Translations under genes and position numbers: made by a program | In this document: positions 1-7,990 of the stretch, in pieces | How the letters are laid out: each line of letters begins with the position of its first letter | Numbering within the stretch: the stretch's first letter is position 1 | The notes under the pieces: generated by a model | What the model was told of the DNA's origin: nothing | The model's database searches: none | What the model saw: only the letters and a program-made list of their open reading frames with translations | DNA from: DASQPR01 sp963797675 | GTDB lineage: Bacteria > Actinomycetota > Actinomycetes > Mycobacteriales > Micromonosporaceae | Assembly: GCA_963797675.1 (NCBI GenBank) | Contig: CAWCQQ010000002.1 | Location: 124,001-188,000, forward strand | Length of the DNA: 64,000 bases | Direction: 5' to 3'

Positions 1-1942
1 TGAGGTGCTCGCCTGCGGTAGTCCAATTGCCGAGCTGTTCGTGCGCGAGGCCGAGCGTGTTGTGGATGTCGCCTTCGCCGCGTCGGTCGCCGACCTCGGC
101 GATGGCACGCAACGCTTCATCGAGGGTTTCCACCGCAGCCGTGCACTGCCCGAGGCGGATGCGGGCGCGGCCGAGACGTGCCAGAGCGAGCGCCTCGCCG
201 CCGCGGTCGCCGTCCGTCCGAGCGATCGTCGATGCGCGTTGCTGCAGGTCGATGGCGTCGAGATGACAGGCCGCAGAGTCCATATAGCGCCAGATGATCG
301 CGGACAGCGGTACGACATAGGCATGGCCCGCGACGCTAGTGCCATGGGCTACGGCCATGAGGTTCGGCAGCTCGGTGTCCAGCCAGGCGCGTGCGTGGGC
401 TCGATCGGTGAACTCGGGAAGCCCGGGGCCATCGACCGCAACGGGCGGACGGCGATCGCGATCGGCCGGGAACGTGTGATCCATCGCCGTGGCCGCCGTC
501 GCGAGGTAGTAGCTGTGCAAGCGGCCGGTGGCGGCCGCGTTCTCGTCCGGCGGCGCGAGCCGGCCGAGTTCGATCGCGTACGCCCGAAGGAGGTCGTGCA
601 TGCTGATGCGCTGCGTGCTGGTGTGTTCGACAAGGTGGGCACGGTGGAGTTCGCCCAGGAGACGGACCGCCTCACCCGGTTCGATGCCGGCGAGCGCCGC
701 AGCGGCGTACTCATCGCAGTTGATGCCCGGATGGATGCCGAGGAGCCGGAACATGCGGGCAGCAGCGGGCCGGAGTTGCCGGTACGACCACGCGAACGCG
801 GCGCGGATATTGATCTGCGTGTCGTCGTCAACGGTGAGACCGTCGAGGAGTTGATCGGGGCGGGCCAGCCGACGGGCCAGGTCTTCCAGCCCGATGGTGG
901 GTGAGGCCAGGGCAATCTCGCCAACGATCCGCAGCGCGAGCGGGATTCCGGCGCATCGCGTGGCGAGATCGATAACAGTGGTGCCGGCGTCGACCGCCTT
1001 TGCCCCGATCATGTCGGAGAGGAGCGCGACGGAATGGCCGATGGGCAACGGTTGGAGGCGGATGAGCCGGGCGCCGTGCAGCGCGACCAGACCCGGGAGC
1101 GTGTCCCGGCTCGTGACGATCGCGATGCAGCCGCGGTGCGCGGGCAGCAGGTGACGGATCTGTTCGAGCGACGCCGCGTTGTCGAGAAACAAGAGGGCCC
1201 GGCGATCCGAAAGCACCGTACGTAGACGGCCGGCCCGCTCTTCGGGGTCGTCCGGCATCTCGTTGTCCGGGATGCCGAAGGATCTGAGGACCGCGGCAAG
1301 CGCTTCGGCGGCGGTGAGCCGGTTTGCCGGGTCGTAGCCGCGCAGGTTCAGGAAGACCTGGCCGTCCGGGTACGCGTCGGAGATCACATGCGACCACGAG
1401 ATCGCCAGTGCGGTTTTGCCAATGCCGGCCGTCCCGGTGATGAGCGCGACCGGAACACCGTCGATCCCGGCTTGAGTCCGGATCACGTCAAGGGCGTGCA
1501 TTTGCTCGACCCGGCCGGTGAATCGTGACGGTACGGCGGGGATCTCACGCGGGACGGGTCGCGCCGGATATGCCGGACCGCGCCCCGACTCACCGAAGAC
1601 CGCCTCGGTCTCGGTGGCCCGGCGCAGTCGCCGCTGGCTACTGAAGGCGGCAACCATCAGGTCGTATCGAACCCGCCAAGCGGCAGCGTCGACCGATCTC
1701 GGCCGGCTTGGCTGGAACCGCGCGCACGCGTCGAGGAAGGTCTCCACGAAGTCCCACGATGGCGGCGAGACGCCGGCGAGCTTGTCGCTGATCGTGGATC
1801 GGGGGAACGGCTTGCCGGCGTCCTTCATCAGCCGTGCCAACTCGCGGATGGAGGGGCCACCGCTGTCCAGCTGCCATTGGCGCAGTTCAGATGCGAACCC
1901 GCGTAACTGAGCGAGACTACGGTCGGAATCTGTGCTCCCCAC
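1..1942 (-). CDS. NB-ARC/TPR transcriptional regulator, C-terminus cut by window edge
   Basis: The reading frame is open on the minus strand from a GTG at 1942 (alternative GTG at 1954) to the window edge, so the C-terminus is missing. Residues about 15-75 carry a helix-turn-helix-like segment (SIRELARLMKDAGKPFPRST). An NB-ARC ATPase follows, with Walker A GTAGIGKTALAISWSH near 1400-1440 and Walker B-like LLFLDNAAS, then TPR-like helices (EALALARLGRARIRLGQ) near the edge. This is the HTH-NB-ARC-TPR architecture of actinobacterial signal-responsive regulators; the family is thought to bind nucleotide and regulate transcription in the cytoplasm. It is divergent from the GNAT-like/methyltransferase pair at 2196, an obvious candidate target. 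The ligand is unknown. No frameshift was seen. Confidence 0.85.
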   Translation of the reverse strand, partial: MGSTDSDRSLAQLRGFASELRQWQLDSGGPSIRELARLMKDAGKPFPRSTISDKLAGVSPPSWDFVETFLDACARFQPSRPRSVDAAAWRVRYDLMVAAFSSQRRLRRATETEAVFGESGRGPAYPARPVPREIPAVPSRFTGRVEQMHALDVIRTQAGIDGVPVALITGTAGIGKTALAISWSHVISDAYPDGQVFLNLRGYDPANRLTAAEALAAVLRSFGIPDNEMPDDPEERAGRLRTVLSDRRALLFLDNAASLEQIRHLLPAHRGCIAIVTSRDTLPGLVALHGARLIRLQPLPIGHSVALLSDMIGAKAVDAGTTVIDLATRCAGIPLALRIVGEIALASPTIGLEDLARRLARPDQLLDGLTVDDDTQINIRAAFAWSYRQLRPAAARMFRLLGIHPGINCDEYAAAALAGIEPGEAVRLLGELHRAHLVEHTSTQRISMHDLLRAYAIELGRLAPPDENAAATGRLHSYYLATAATAMDHTFPADRDRRPPVAVDGPGLPEFTDRAHARAWLDTELPNLMAVAHGTSVAGHAYVVPLSAIIWRYMDSAACHLDAIDLQQRASTIARTDGDRGGEALALARLGRARIRLGQCTAAVETLDEALRAIAEVGDRRGEGDIHNTLGLAHEQLGNWTTAGEHL

Positions 1943-2195
1943 CGTGACCCCCACGGTGTTGACGGTGACATGGCCTTTTACCGGTGTCCAGACTCCGTCC
2001 GGTCTGTTGCCGGACACCTCTCCGGACAGCGAGCATCGGCAGTACGACCCTGCGGCAGCGCGGAGCGCGCGCAGCCGTCTGGCGGGCGGCCTCGCAGAAT
2101 CTCCCGGTGCGGTAGGGACTGCAGTCACTGGTGTCCGGGACACATCGGCGCCAAGCATCAGACGTGACCGCATCGTCCATGCGAGAGGATCTGCC

Positions 2196-3317
2196 GTGTC
2201 GATCATGACCGAGGTAGTGGACCGCAACGTTGCCCCGCTCACGTCGACCGACGACGTGGCCGGCGATTGGTCGGATTTCGGATGCGAGGTCAACGCGATC
2301 ACACCGGCCGATCTGTTCGCGCGCTACGAGCAGACGCGGTTTCTCTATCCGGCCAAGCGCGCGCGGCTGGCACCGTACTGGCATCTGGTTCTCGAGAACT
2401 GGCAGCGCGCGCGGCGGGCCGGCGAGTTGCTGACCTGGGTGGCCACCTATCGTGATCCAGCCGGCGGCTGGGCTTCGGTGTCGTCCTGGCGGTCGACCGG
2501 TAGCGGCTGGCAGTCACAGCATCTGGTGAGCGCCGGAACCCTGGTGGGCGGCCGCGCAGTACTCCTGGCCGGTCAGGCCGTGCTGATCCGTGATGGTCTG
2601 GCAACGTCTCAGCAGGACTGGTTCAGTCCGGACAACCGGTTCTCGGCCCAGGCCTTCGGCGGGATGTTGACTCGAATCCGGTCGGAGTCGGCAGCGGTGA
2701 TATCGGGCGAGTATCTGATGGTGCCGTTGGCACTTGCCCGCGATATGGAGCCGACCCATCATGGCGTGGTCGAAGAACTCGACGGCGGCCGATGCTCCGA
2801 GCTGGTGGAGCTGGTCCGCCGTACGCGGGGCGACGTCTACCTGCGCTCGGAGGCGTTGGACGGCGACGACCTTCGCCTGGATGATGCCGACCGGTTGTAT
2901 CGGTTGGTCGGCCTGCGCCGCTATCGGCGGATCTGGGTGTGCCTCGACGTGACCGGGCGACTCCAGGCCGCTGCGATCGCCTATCGAGGCCCGCTCGGAC
3001 TCAACTTCTCATTCCTGGAAAACCGCTGCGACCTGCTGGTCGATCCGGACTTGGAGGCCGAGGACGCAAGCCGGGCGGCGACCCGCGTACTCGCGGCGGC
3101 CGCCGCGGGCTATCGCGACTTCGAACTCGGGGCGATACCGGTGGTGGCCGACGCCGCCGCCGCGAGTCGGCTGGTGGCCGCCGGTGCCGAGCCGGTCCGT
3201 CCGTATACCCAGGCGATCTGGATGGCGGACGCCTATCCGGAGTGGTACCGGCACATCGATGAACTGTACGAACGCCGGCTCCACGGCCGGACCGCACACC
3301 CGAGGAGATCGGCATGA
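2196..3317 (+). CDS. Conserved hypothetical protein, possibly GNAT-fold
   Basis: About 373 residues. The frame is open from upstream, but a GTG at 2196 is preceded by an AGAGGA ribosome-binding site at about seven bases, so it is the preferred start; an ATG at 2205 is the alternative. The C-terminal third (RIWVCLDVTGRLQAAAIAY, then GPLGLNFSFLENRCDLLVDP) resembles the strand-helix pattern of acyl-CoA N-acyltransferases, but no decisive acetyl-CoA loop was identified, so the assignment is tentative. Its stop overlaps the start of the methyltransferase (ATGA at 3314), showing translational coupling and a shared job. The NB-ARC regulator is transcribed divergently next to it. Substrate unknown. 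Confidence 0.7.
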   Translation: MSIMTEVVDRNVAPLTSTDDVAGDWSDFGCEVNAITPADLFARYEQTRFLYPAKRARLAPYWHLVLENWQRARRAGELLTWVATYRDPAGGWASVSSWRSTGSGWQSQHLVSAGTLVGGRAVLLAGQAVLIRDGLATSQQDWFSPDNRFSAQAFGGMLTRIRSESAAVISGEYLMVPLALARDMEPTHHGVVEELDGGRCSELVELVRRTRGDVYLRSEALDGDDLRLDDADRLYRLVGLRRYRRIWVCLDVTGRLQAAAIAYRGPLGLNFSFLENRCDLLVDPDLEAEDASRAATRVLAAAAAGYRDFELGAIPVVADAAAASRLVAAGAEPVRPYTQAIWMADAYPEWYRHIDELYERRLHGRTAHPRRSA

Positions 3318-4108
3318 CCGTGGCGTACCTGATGGAGGACGATCGCGAAGCCGACCGGCTCGTCGCGAAGGTCGACGCGGACCGGTGGGTCACCGACTAT
3401 CTCGCACCGGTCATGCGGCCGGGCGCAAGCGTTCTCGACGTGGGCGCCGGACCGGGACACATCGCGCTGGCCGTACAACGGCGGTGCCCGGACGCTCGCG
3501 TCGTAGCCTTCGACGGAAACGCCGACCGGCTGACCGGCGAGGCGGCGAGCGCCGACCTCGACCCGATCATCAGGCAGTGGGGAGACGCACGCGATCTGCC
3601 ATTTCCGGACGGTGCCTTCGATCTCGTGTACTCACGTCTCCTGCTGCAGTACGTCGGCGAACGCGACCGTGCGATTGCAGAGATGGTCCGAGTCACCAAG
3701 CCGGGCGGCGTCGTCGTGCTCTACGACCTCGACGGCCAACTGATCTGGCATGACCCGATCACGTCCGCATTGCAGTCATCCATCGAGACGGTGTTGGACG
3801 GGCTCGCCAAGACGGGGTTCGACCCCCATACCGGTCGGCGCCTATACGGCCTTGCCCGGCGGGCCGGTCTGACCGACATCCAGGTCCGCGTTGACCCGTA
3901 CCATCTGATCGCCGGCGCGGTCGAGCCCGCCGAGCGGCAGCGCTGGGAGCTGAAACTCGACATCGCCCGCCCGGCGATCATCGCCGCGCTCGGGTCGACC
4001 AGTGACGCCGACAAGATCATTAGAGATTTCCTGGCCCACCTCGACGATGAGGAGTCGCTGACCTATTCGGTCGCGTTCACCGTCACCGGAGTCCGGATCG
4101 CCGGTTAG
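3314..4108 (+). CDS. Class I SAM-dependent methyltransferase
   Basis: 264 residues, complete. The SAM-binding Rossmann fold is clear: motif I VLDVGAGPGHIAL (about residues 39-51), the acidic end of strand 2 VVAFDGNADRL, motif II-like QWGDARDLPFPDGAFDLVYS, and the post-strand segment MVRVTKPGGVVVLYDLDG. This is a Methyltransf_11/UbiE-like small-molecule methyltransferase; the second half gives no substrate clue. It overlaps the preceding GNAT-like gene by four bases, so the two are cotranslated. No terminator was noticed before the convergent gene ending at 4181. Confidence 0.9.
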   Translation: MTVAYLMEDDREADRLVAKVDADRWVTDYLAPVMRPGASVLDVGAGPGHIALAVQRRCPDARVVAFDGNADRLTGEAASADLDPIIRQWGDARDLPFPDGAFDLVYSRLLLQYVGERDRAIAEMVRVTKPGGVVVLYDLDGQLIWHDPITSALQSSIETVLDGLAKTGFDPHTGRRLYGLARRAGLTDIQVRVDPYHLIAGAVEPAERQRWELKLDIARPAIIAALGSTSDADKIIRDFLAHLDDEESLTYSVAFTVTGVRIAG

Positions 4109-4180
4109 CCCACGTCATTCATGAGCGTGACTGGGTGGCTTGTCTGAACAAGATCGTCCGGTCCAGGAGACGTGGATGCC

Positions 4181-4963
4181 TCACGAGGATGGGGCAGCTT
4201 CTCCATCACCCGGTTCAAGGAGGCTCGCCAGGGCTGTGGCGTGGCGCCGCGCAGCGACGCGAGAAAACTCCCGCGCCAGCACCGGCCGGTATCGGCCGGG
4301 CTGCCCGGCGAGCATCGCGCGCAGCGCCGCCAAGGACCGGTCCCGGACCGGCTCGACCCACTCGACAGCCCGCTCCACCAGGAACGGTACGTATACAGTC
4401 AACGGCCGGGCGGTCATCCCGGCGACTGCGGCCTGACGTACGTGACCGTCGCCGTGCAAGCTTGCGAGTGCCCAAGCCACCGCGTCGGGATGCGGGCCCG
4501 CGATACCGCGTACCCGGTCGGCGAAGGGCTGCAGCTCGGGACCCAGATCACCGCGCCGGGCGTGGAAGATCAGTCCATCGATCAGCGCCGGCCGGTCGCT
4601 GATCTGGATAAGTACGATTGTCGCGCGCCGGCCGGTGCGGCGGCGCAGCGCGGTCAGCAGATCCCGGTAGCCGTCCGGATTGTGCCGGGCGAGGCGCTGC
4701 CTGAGCAGCGAGAACTGATGCTCCCGATCCCGTCGGCGCGCGGTGATCCCTTTGCAAACCGATATGGCGGCAAACACAACGACGACCGCCAGGCCCAGAC
4801 TGGCCGCAGCCAGCAGCGGCGCGTTCACCGCGACCAGCGCGAACCGGATCACGCTCGATACCGCGGCCAGAACAACCGCCGCGACGCACAGTCCGCCGAG
4901 CGCCACGCCAGCCCGGTCCTGCCACGATGTCTTTCGGGCACCAAGACGCGGGCGGGCAGACAT
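4181..4963 (-). CDS. Hypothetical membrane protein with two N-terminal TM helices
   Basis: 260 residues. Two hydrophobic helices lie near the N-terminus (GVALGGLCVAAVVLAAVSSV and LLAAASLGLAVVVVFAAISV), followed by a basic stretch (KGITARRRDRE) and a roughly 180-residue soluble, Ala/Arg-rich helical region that includes VLIQISDRPALIDGLIF. The soluble part is presumably cytoplasmic by the positive-inside rule. No family was recognised. It converges with the methyltransferase gene and has no obvious operon partner except possibly the small membrane ORF upstream. Codon use is typical of the window, supporting a real gene. Confidence 0.6.
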   Translation of the reverse strand: MSARPRLGARKTSWQDRAGVALGGLCVAAVVLAAVSSVIRFALVAVNAPLLAAASLGLAVVVVFAAISVCKGITARRRDREHQFSLLRQRLARHNPDGYRDLLTALRRRTGRRATIVLIQISDRPALIDGLIFHARRGDLGPELQPFADRVRGIAGPHPDAVAWALASLHGDGHVRQAAVAGMTARPLTVYVPFLVERAVEWVEPVRDRSLAALRAMLAGQPGRYRPVLAREFSRVAARRHATALASLLEPGDGEAAPSS

Positions 4964-5074
4964 GCGTGGACCGTACGGGAAACGATCTCGATCAGTCGAG
5001 AGGTTTCCGGCTCATCCGGCCTCGTCCTGCGACGGGCATTCTGCGCGAACATCGCTGGCGCGGTCCGCCATCGG

Positions 5075-5326
5075 TTACGTGTACCTGGTCCATGTCCTCG
5101 ACCATCCGACCGGCGTCGCACTGCGCACGTGGAATCCTTCTCCAGTCACCAGCTCCGGAGTATTACTGCCAGCGCCCGAACGAACGACGACGAACAAGCC
5201 GAGGATGAGCGCCGCTCCCCAGTAGAGCGAGGACCGCTGGAGATCGAATACCGCCACCCAGACGCCGAACGAGATCCCGAAGACCGCCAAGACCAACCCG
5301 CTCAACGGCGCGGTACGACCGGGCAT
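5075..5326 (-). CDS. Small hypothetical two-TM membrane protein
   Basis: 83 residues from ATG 5326 (a GTG at 5356 extends the frame). Two clear hydrophobic segments, LSGLVLAVFGISFGVWVAVF and LYWGAALILGLFVVV, separated by a short loop, then a polar tail. No family recognised and no good ribosome-binding site seen. It lies upstream of and in line with the membrane protein at 4181-4963. Its 5' end overlaps the start of the truncated SDR on the opposite strand. The coding status is plausible, not certain. Confidence 0.4.
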   Translation of the reverse strand: MPGRTAPLSGLVLAVFGISFGVWVAVFDLQRSSLYWGAALILGLFVVVRSGAGSNTPELVTGEGFHVRSATPVGWSRTWTRYT

Positions 5327-6040
5327 GAAGACGATCGGTTCCACACGCGGGGCCACCGTCGTGGCCTGCGGTATCCGGCCCGGTGCCGATACTGAACCAG
5401 ACCTGCCAAACGTGCACTACCTCGACCTCGACGTCACCGACGAGCACGCGGTCATCGACGCGGTCGGCCAGGTGGCCGCCACCCACAGCGGGTTGGACGT
5501 CCTGGTCACCGCCGCCGGAATCCAGCGGTACGGAACCGCAGCCGACACCACCGCCGACGAGTGGCACTCCGTGCTGGCCGTCAACCTGACCGGAGCATTC
5601 TTCGCCGTGAAGGCCGCGCTTCCGCACCTGCGCCGGCGACCATCCGCCTCGATCGTGCTGGTCTCCTCCGTGCAGGCCTTCGTCACCCAGACTGCCGTGG
5701 CCGCCTACACGACCAGCAAGGGCGCCCTCAACGCGTTTCGCGTTCGGTCGCCGTCGACGAGGCGGTCAACGGTGTGCGCTGCAATACCGTTTGCCCTGCG
5801 TCGGTCGACACCCCGATGCTGCGCTTCGCCGCGCGTACCTTCTCCGACGGCAGCCCGCAGGCGGTCGAGGACCTGATCATGTCTTGGGGTGGGATGCACC
5901 CGCTCGGCCGGGTAGCACGCCCCGAGGAAGTCGCCGAAGCTGTCGCCTTCCTCGCCGGCGATCGCGCCAGTTTCATCACCGGCATCGCCGTACCGGTGGA
6001 CGGAGGGTTACTCGCCAACGCAGCCGTCGTGCTCCCGTGA
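5325..6040 (+). pseudogene. Short-chain dehydrogenase/reductase, N-terminally truncated and frameshifted
   Basis: SDR-like from about 5350 onward: strand 2 GATVVACGIRP, then DVTDEHAVID, LDVLVTAAGIQRYG (NAG-like motif), the catalytic region SIVLVSSVQAF followed by Y-x3-K in AAYTTSKGALNAF, and the C-terminal NTVCPASVDTPML and FITGIAVPVDGG. The N-terminal TGxxxGIG dinucleotide-binding motif, which should lie about 30 residues before the first match, is absent in every frame checked upstream. A one-base loss near 5740 shifts the second half into another frame. The frameshift may be a sequencing error, but the missing glycine motif looks like a real truncation. Substrate unknown. Confidence 0.65.
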
Positions 6041-6125
6041 TCAATCCCATCGCACCGCGCCGGTGTACCGAGGCCTGACCGAGGCGAGCCGCGCACGGCT
6101 GCCGACCGTCTCCGAGCCGCGTACG

Positions 6126-6985
6126 GTGACCGGGGTGCTGACCGAATCCGTTCAAGCCGCACTGACCGACAACTACGGCATCGCGCCAGGCTTCGCCGAA
6201 CGGCTCACCGGCGGCGAGGAGTGCCTGGTCGCGCGGATGGGTGATGTCGTGATCCGCCAGTCTCCTGCGACCCGGCGGATCGAGGACCTGCGGTGGGCCT
6301 TCGGAATAGCAACACAACTCGCTGTGAGAGTCCCGGAGATCGTTGTACCAATCCCGGCAGCCGGCGGCGACCTGGTCGTCGCGATCGACGGCGGCAGCCT
6401 GTCAGTCTGGCCATACGTCGCGGGCACGTCTGTCGACCGCGACGATCCGGCCGCCCGGACGAATGCTGCCCGGCTGCTGGCAGCGCTTCACCGTGCGGCT
6501 ACGGCCCTCCCGGTACCACCGCGAACGGACAAGCCTTCGCTCGGCGCACCCGACGATCTCGATGACCGGCAACTGGATGCCGAGCTGAGTTCGTGGCGGT
6601 CGGCACGGATGCGCCGGTTGGTGTAGTCCATGGAGACTTCTACCGGCGCAATCTGATCTGGCGGGGCGGGCGGATCGTCGGCGTCGTCGATTGGGACGAG
6701 GCGCGCGTCGACCACTTCGGTGCCGAACTGGCCTGGTCGGTGTGGGAGTTCGCCAAGCGATCCAGTGGCGAGGCGATGCACCCGGATCGTGCGATCGCGT
6801 TCCTGGCGGATTATGCCGCCGCGGGCGGTCCGGGGTTTCCTGATCGGATGATTACGCCGTTGATCCGTGAACGGCTCCGGTGGGAGATTCGCCGGTCACG
6901 GTGTGCGGCGCTGCAGGGCGAGCGGCCCGACGAAGTTTACGAGGCGGCCGAGGTCAGGGCGTTCGCGCACCTCGGGCGTGCGTAA
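6126..6985 (+). CDS. Aminoglycoside phosphotransferase (APH)-family kinase, one frameshift
   Basis: APH-family protein interrupted by a single frame break near 6600. The N-lobe is present (a VVIRQS strand and the hinge segment SLSVWPYVAGTS); the C-lobe has the Brenner loop HGDFYRRN and the metal-binding DWDEA. The family transfers phosphate from ATP to small hydroxyl substrates: aminoglycosides, choline, homoserine or others. Nothing here identifies a drug substrate, so resistance should not be assumed. GTG starts at 6126 or 6135 are most likely; the frame is open back to 6063. It follows the broken SDR closely, but no functional link is evident. Confidence 0.75.
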
Positions 6986-7427
6986 TTCGGGAAGATCATG
7001 CACGGCCTTGCCATGCCCGCACGCGCGCGGGCACAACTCGCCGCGTCCGACATTCACATCGTCATCGCACGCGGCGCGACATCGCGACTTGATCCGGATT
7101 GTCAGGGCACGACCTACTGGCCCGTGTAATAAACATAGCGGGAGCAGCCCTGTTTGGGTATCGCCTGTATATCCGACTGCCGGACGCGACCGACGTGGCT
7201 AACATCTGCTCCGATGCCTTCGTATGGGTTCATCGCCGCGATTGCGGATGTCCGGAAAGTCAGCGACCTCAGCCGACCCACGGCCTGTTAACAGGGCCCG
7301 GGGTCGGGCCGTACCGACCCTCTTTCCGTCACCTCACCACTTGCGTACACCTGGTGCCTGCCAGCAGATATGGCAGGTACGCAAGGCTGCCCGCGAACCG
7401 CTGCCGGTGTCGAAGGAGACAAGCATC
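6986..7427 (+). other. Gene-free stretch with palindromes, probable leader of the small ORF
   Basis: No convincing coding frame in about 440 bases. It holds a perfect 12-base palindrome CCTGTTAACAGG at 7284-7295, a possible operator, and a compound hairpin at 7340-7385 listed separately. Local A+T is slightly higher around 7120-7180, where a promoter could sit, but no confident -10/-35 pair was found. Confidence 0.4.
7340..7385 (+). promoter_or_regulatory. Compound hairpin in the leader of the 51-residue ORF
   Basis: Nested inverted repeats: the outer stem CTTGCGTA (7340-7347) pairs with TACGCAAG (7378-7385), and the inner stem CCTGCCA (7357-7363) pairs with TGGCAGG (7371-7377) around a seven-base loop. 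A nine-base bulge sits on the 5' side only. It lies about 40 bases before the start of the small ORF at 7428. Such a structure could control transcription or translation or bind a protein; it does not match a riboswitch class I recognise. Confidence 0.5.
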
Positions 7428-7583
7428 GTGTTTCACCAGTTCAACGTCCATGCCGAGATCACCGCACTGACCGAGGACCGAATCAGGGCCCGACTTGCCA
7501 CACGGGGTACCACGGAGGTCCGTTTCGCTAGGCGGATCGCCGTACAGGTACGCCGTCGGCAGACGCGCGAACTCGGCCTGTAG
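7428..7583 (+). CDS. Candidate 51-residue basic protein of unknown function
   Basis: GTG start at 7428 with a strong Shine-Dalgarno AAGGAG about ten bases upstream; the frame is open earlier, but the ribosome-binding site decides this start. The product begins VFHQFNVHAEITALTEDRIR and ends with an Arg-rich tail (FARRIAVQVRRRQTRELGL). No family recognised and no signal or TM segment. The structured leader at 7340-7385 and the terminator hairpin at 7593-7626 frame it as a separate transcription unit, the main argument that it is real. Confidence 0.55.
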   Translation: MFHQFNVHAEITALTEDRIRARLATRGTTEVRFARRIAVQVRRRQTRELGL

Positions 7584-7592
7584 CAATACCGA

Positions 7593-7626
7593 TCGGCCCG
7601 GTCCGCCATGCAGCGGGCCGGGCCGA
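7593..7626 (+). terminator. Hairpin downstream of the 51-residue ORF
   Basis: Perfect nine-base inverted repeat: TCGGCCCGG at 7593-7601 and CCGGGCCGA at 7618-7626, 16-base loop, ten bases after the stop codon. No U-tract follows, as is usual for high-GC actinobacterial terminators. Confidence 0.55.
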
Positions 7627-7700
7627 CCCGGCCGGACAGCCAATCGAAGTGGTACGGATCATCCGCGATCAGATCAGCAACTGGTGTCTAGGATCGGTAG

Positions 7701-7958
7701 GTGGCCGCGACCGGTAAGCCGACAGACCTTGGCGCGTACCTGATTCAGGAAACGGCGGCGCGAGGCATGACGATGACCAAGTTTGCCGAGGTGACCGGCC
7801 TCTCAAAGGCCGCGGTGAGTCGGCTGATCTTCGAGGACGCTGTGTTCACCGCGGACCGATGCCGTGTGGTCGCGGATGCTCTCGGCGTTCCGTTCGAGAC
7901 GGTCGCGCTCCTGGGCAATCTGCTGGACGCGAACTCGATCGAGCCACCGACCGAGTGA
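7701..7958 (+). CDS. Small XRE-family helix-turn-helix protein
   Basis: 85 residues from a GTG at 7701. An HTH is visible at about residues 23-60: MTMTKFAEVTGLSKAAVSRL, then a third helix TADRCRVVADALGVPFETV. The protein is essentially only the DNA-binding domain, the size of a single-domain Cro/C1-type repressor or antitoxin. No toxin gene is adjacent: the 51-residue ORF lies upstream and the GGDEF-EAL gene is convergent. Target unknown. Confidence 0.75.
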   Translation: MAATGKPTDLGAYLIQETAARGMTMTKFAEVTGLSKAAVSRLIFEDAVFTADRCRVVADALGVPFETVALLGNLLDANSIEPPTE

Positions 7959-7990
7959 TGCCCGCGGGAAGGTCACGGCTTTCTATGAAG

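Noticed and set aside
6126..6985. An aminoglycoside resistance gene
   Set aside because: Only the general APH fold motifs are present. The family includes many kinases of other small molecules, and no resistance-specific motif or mobile element was seen.
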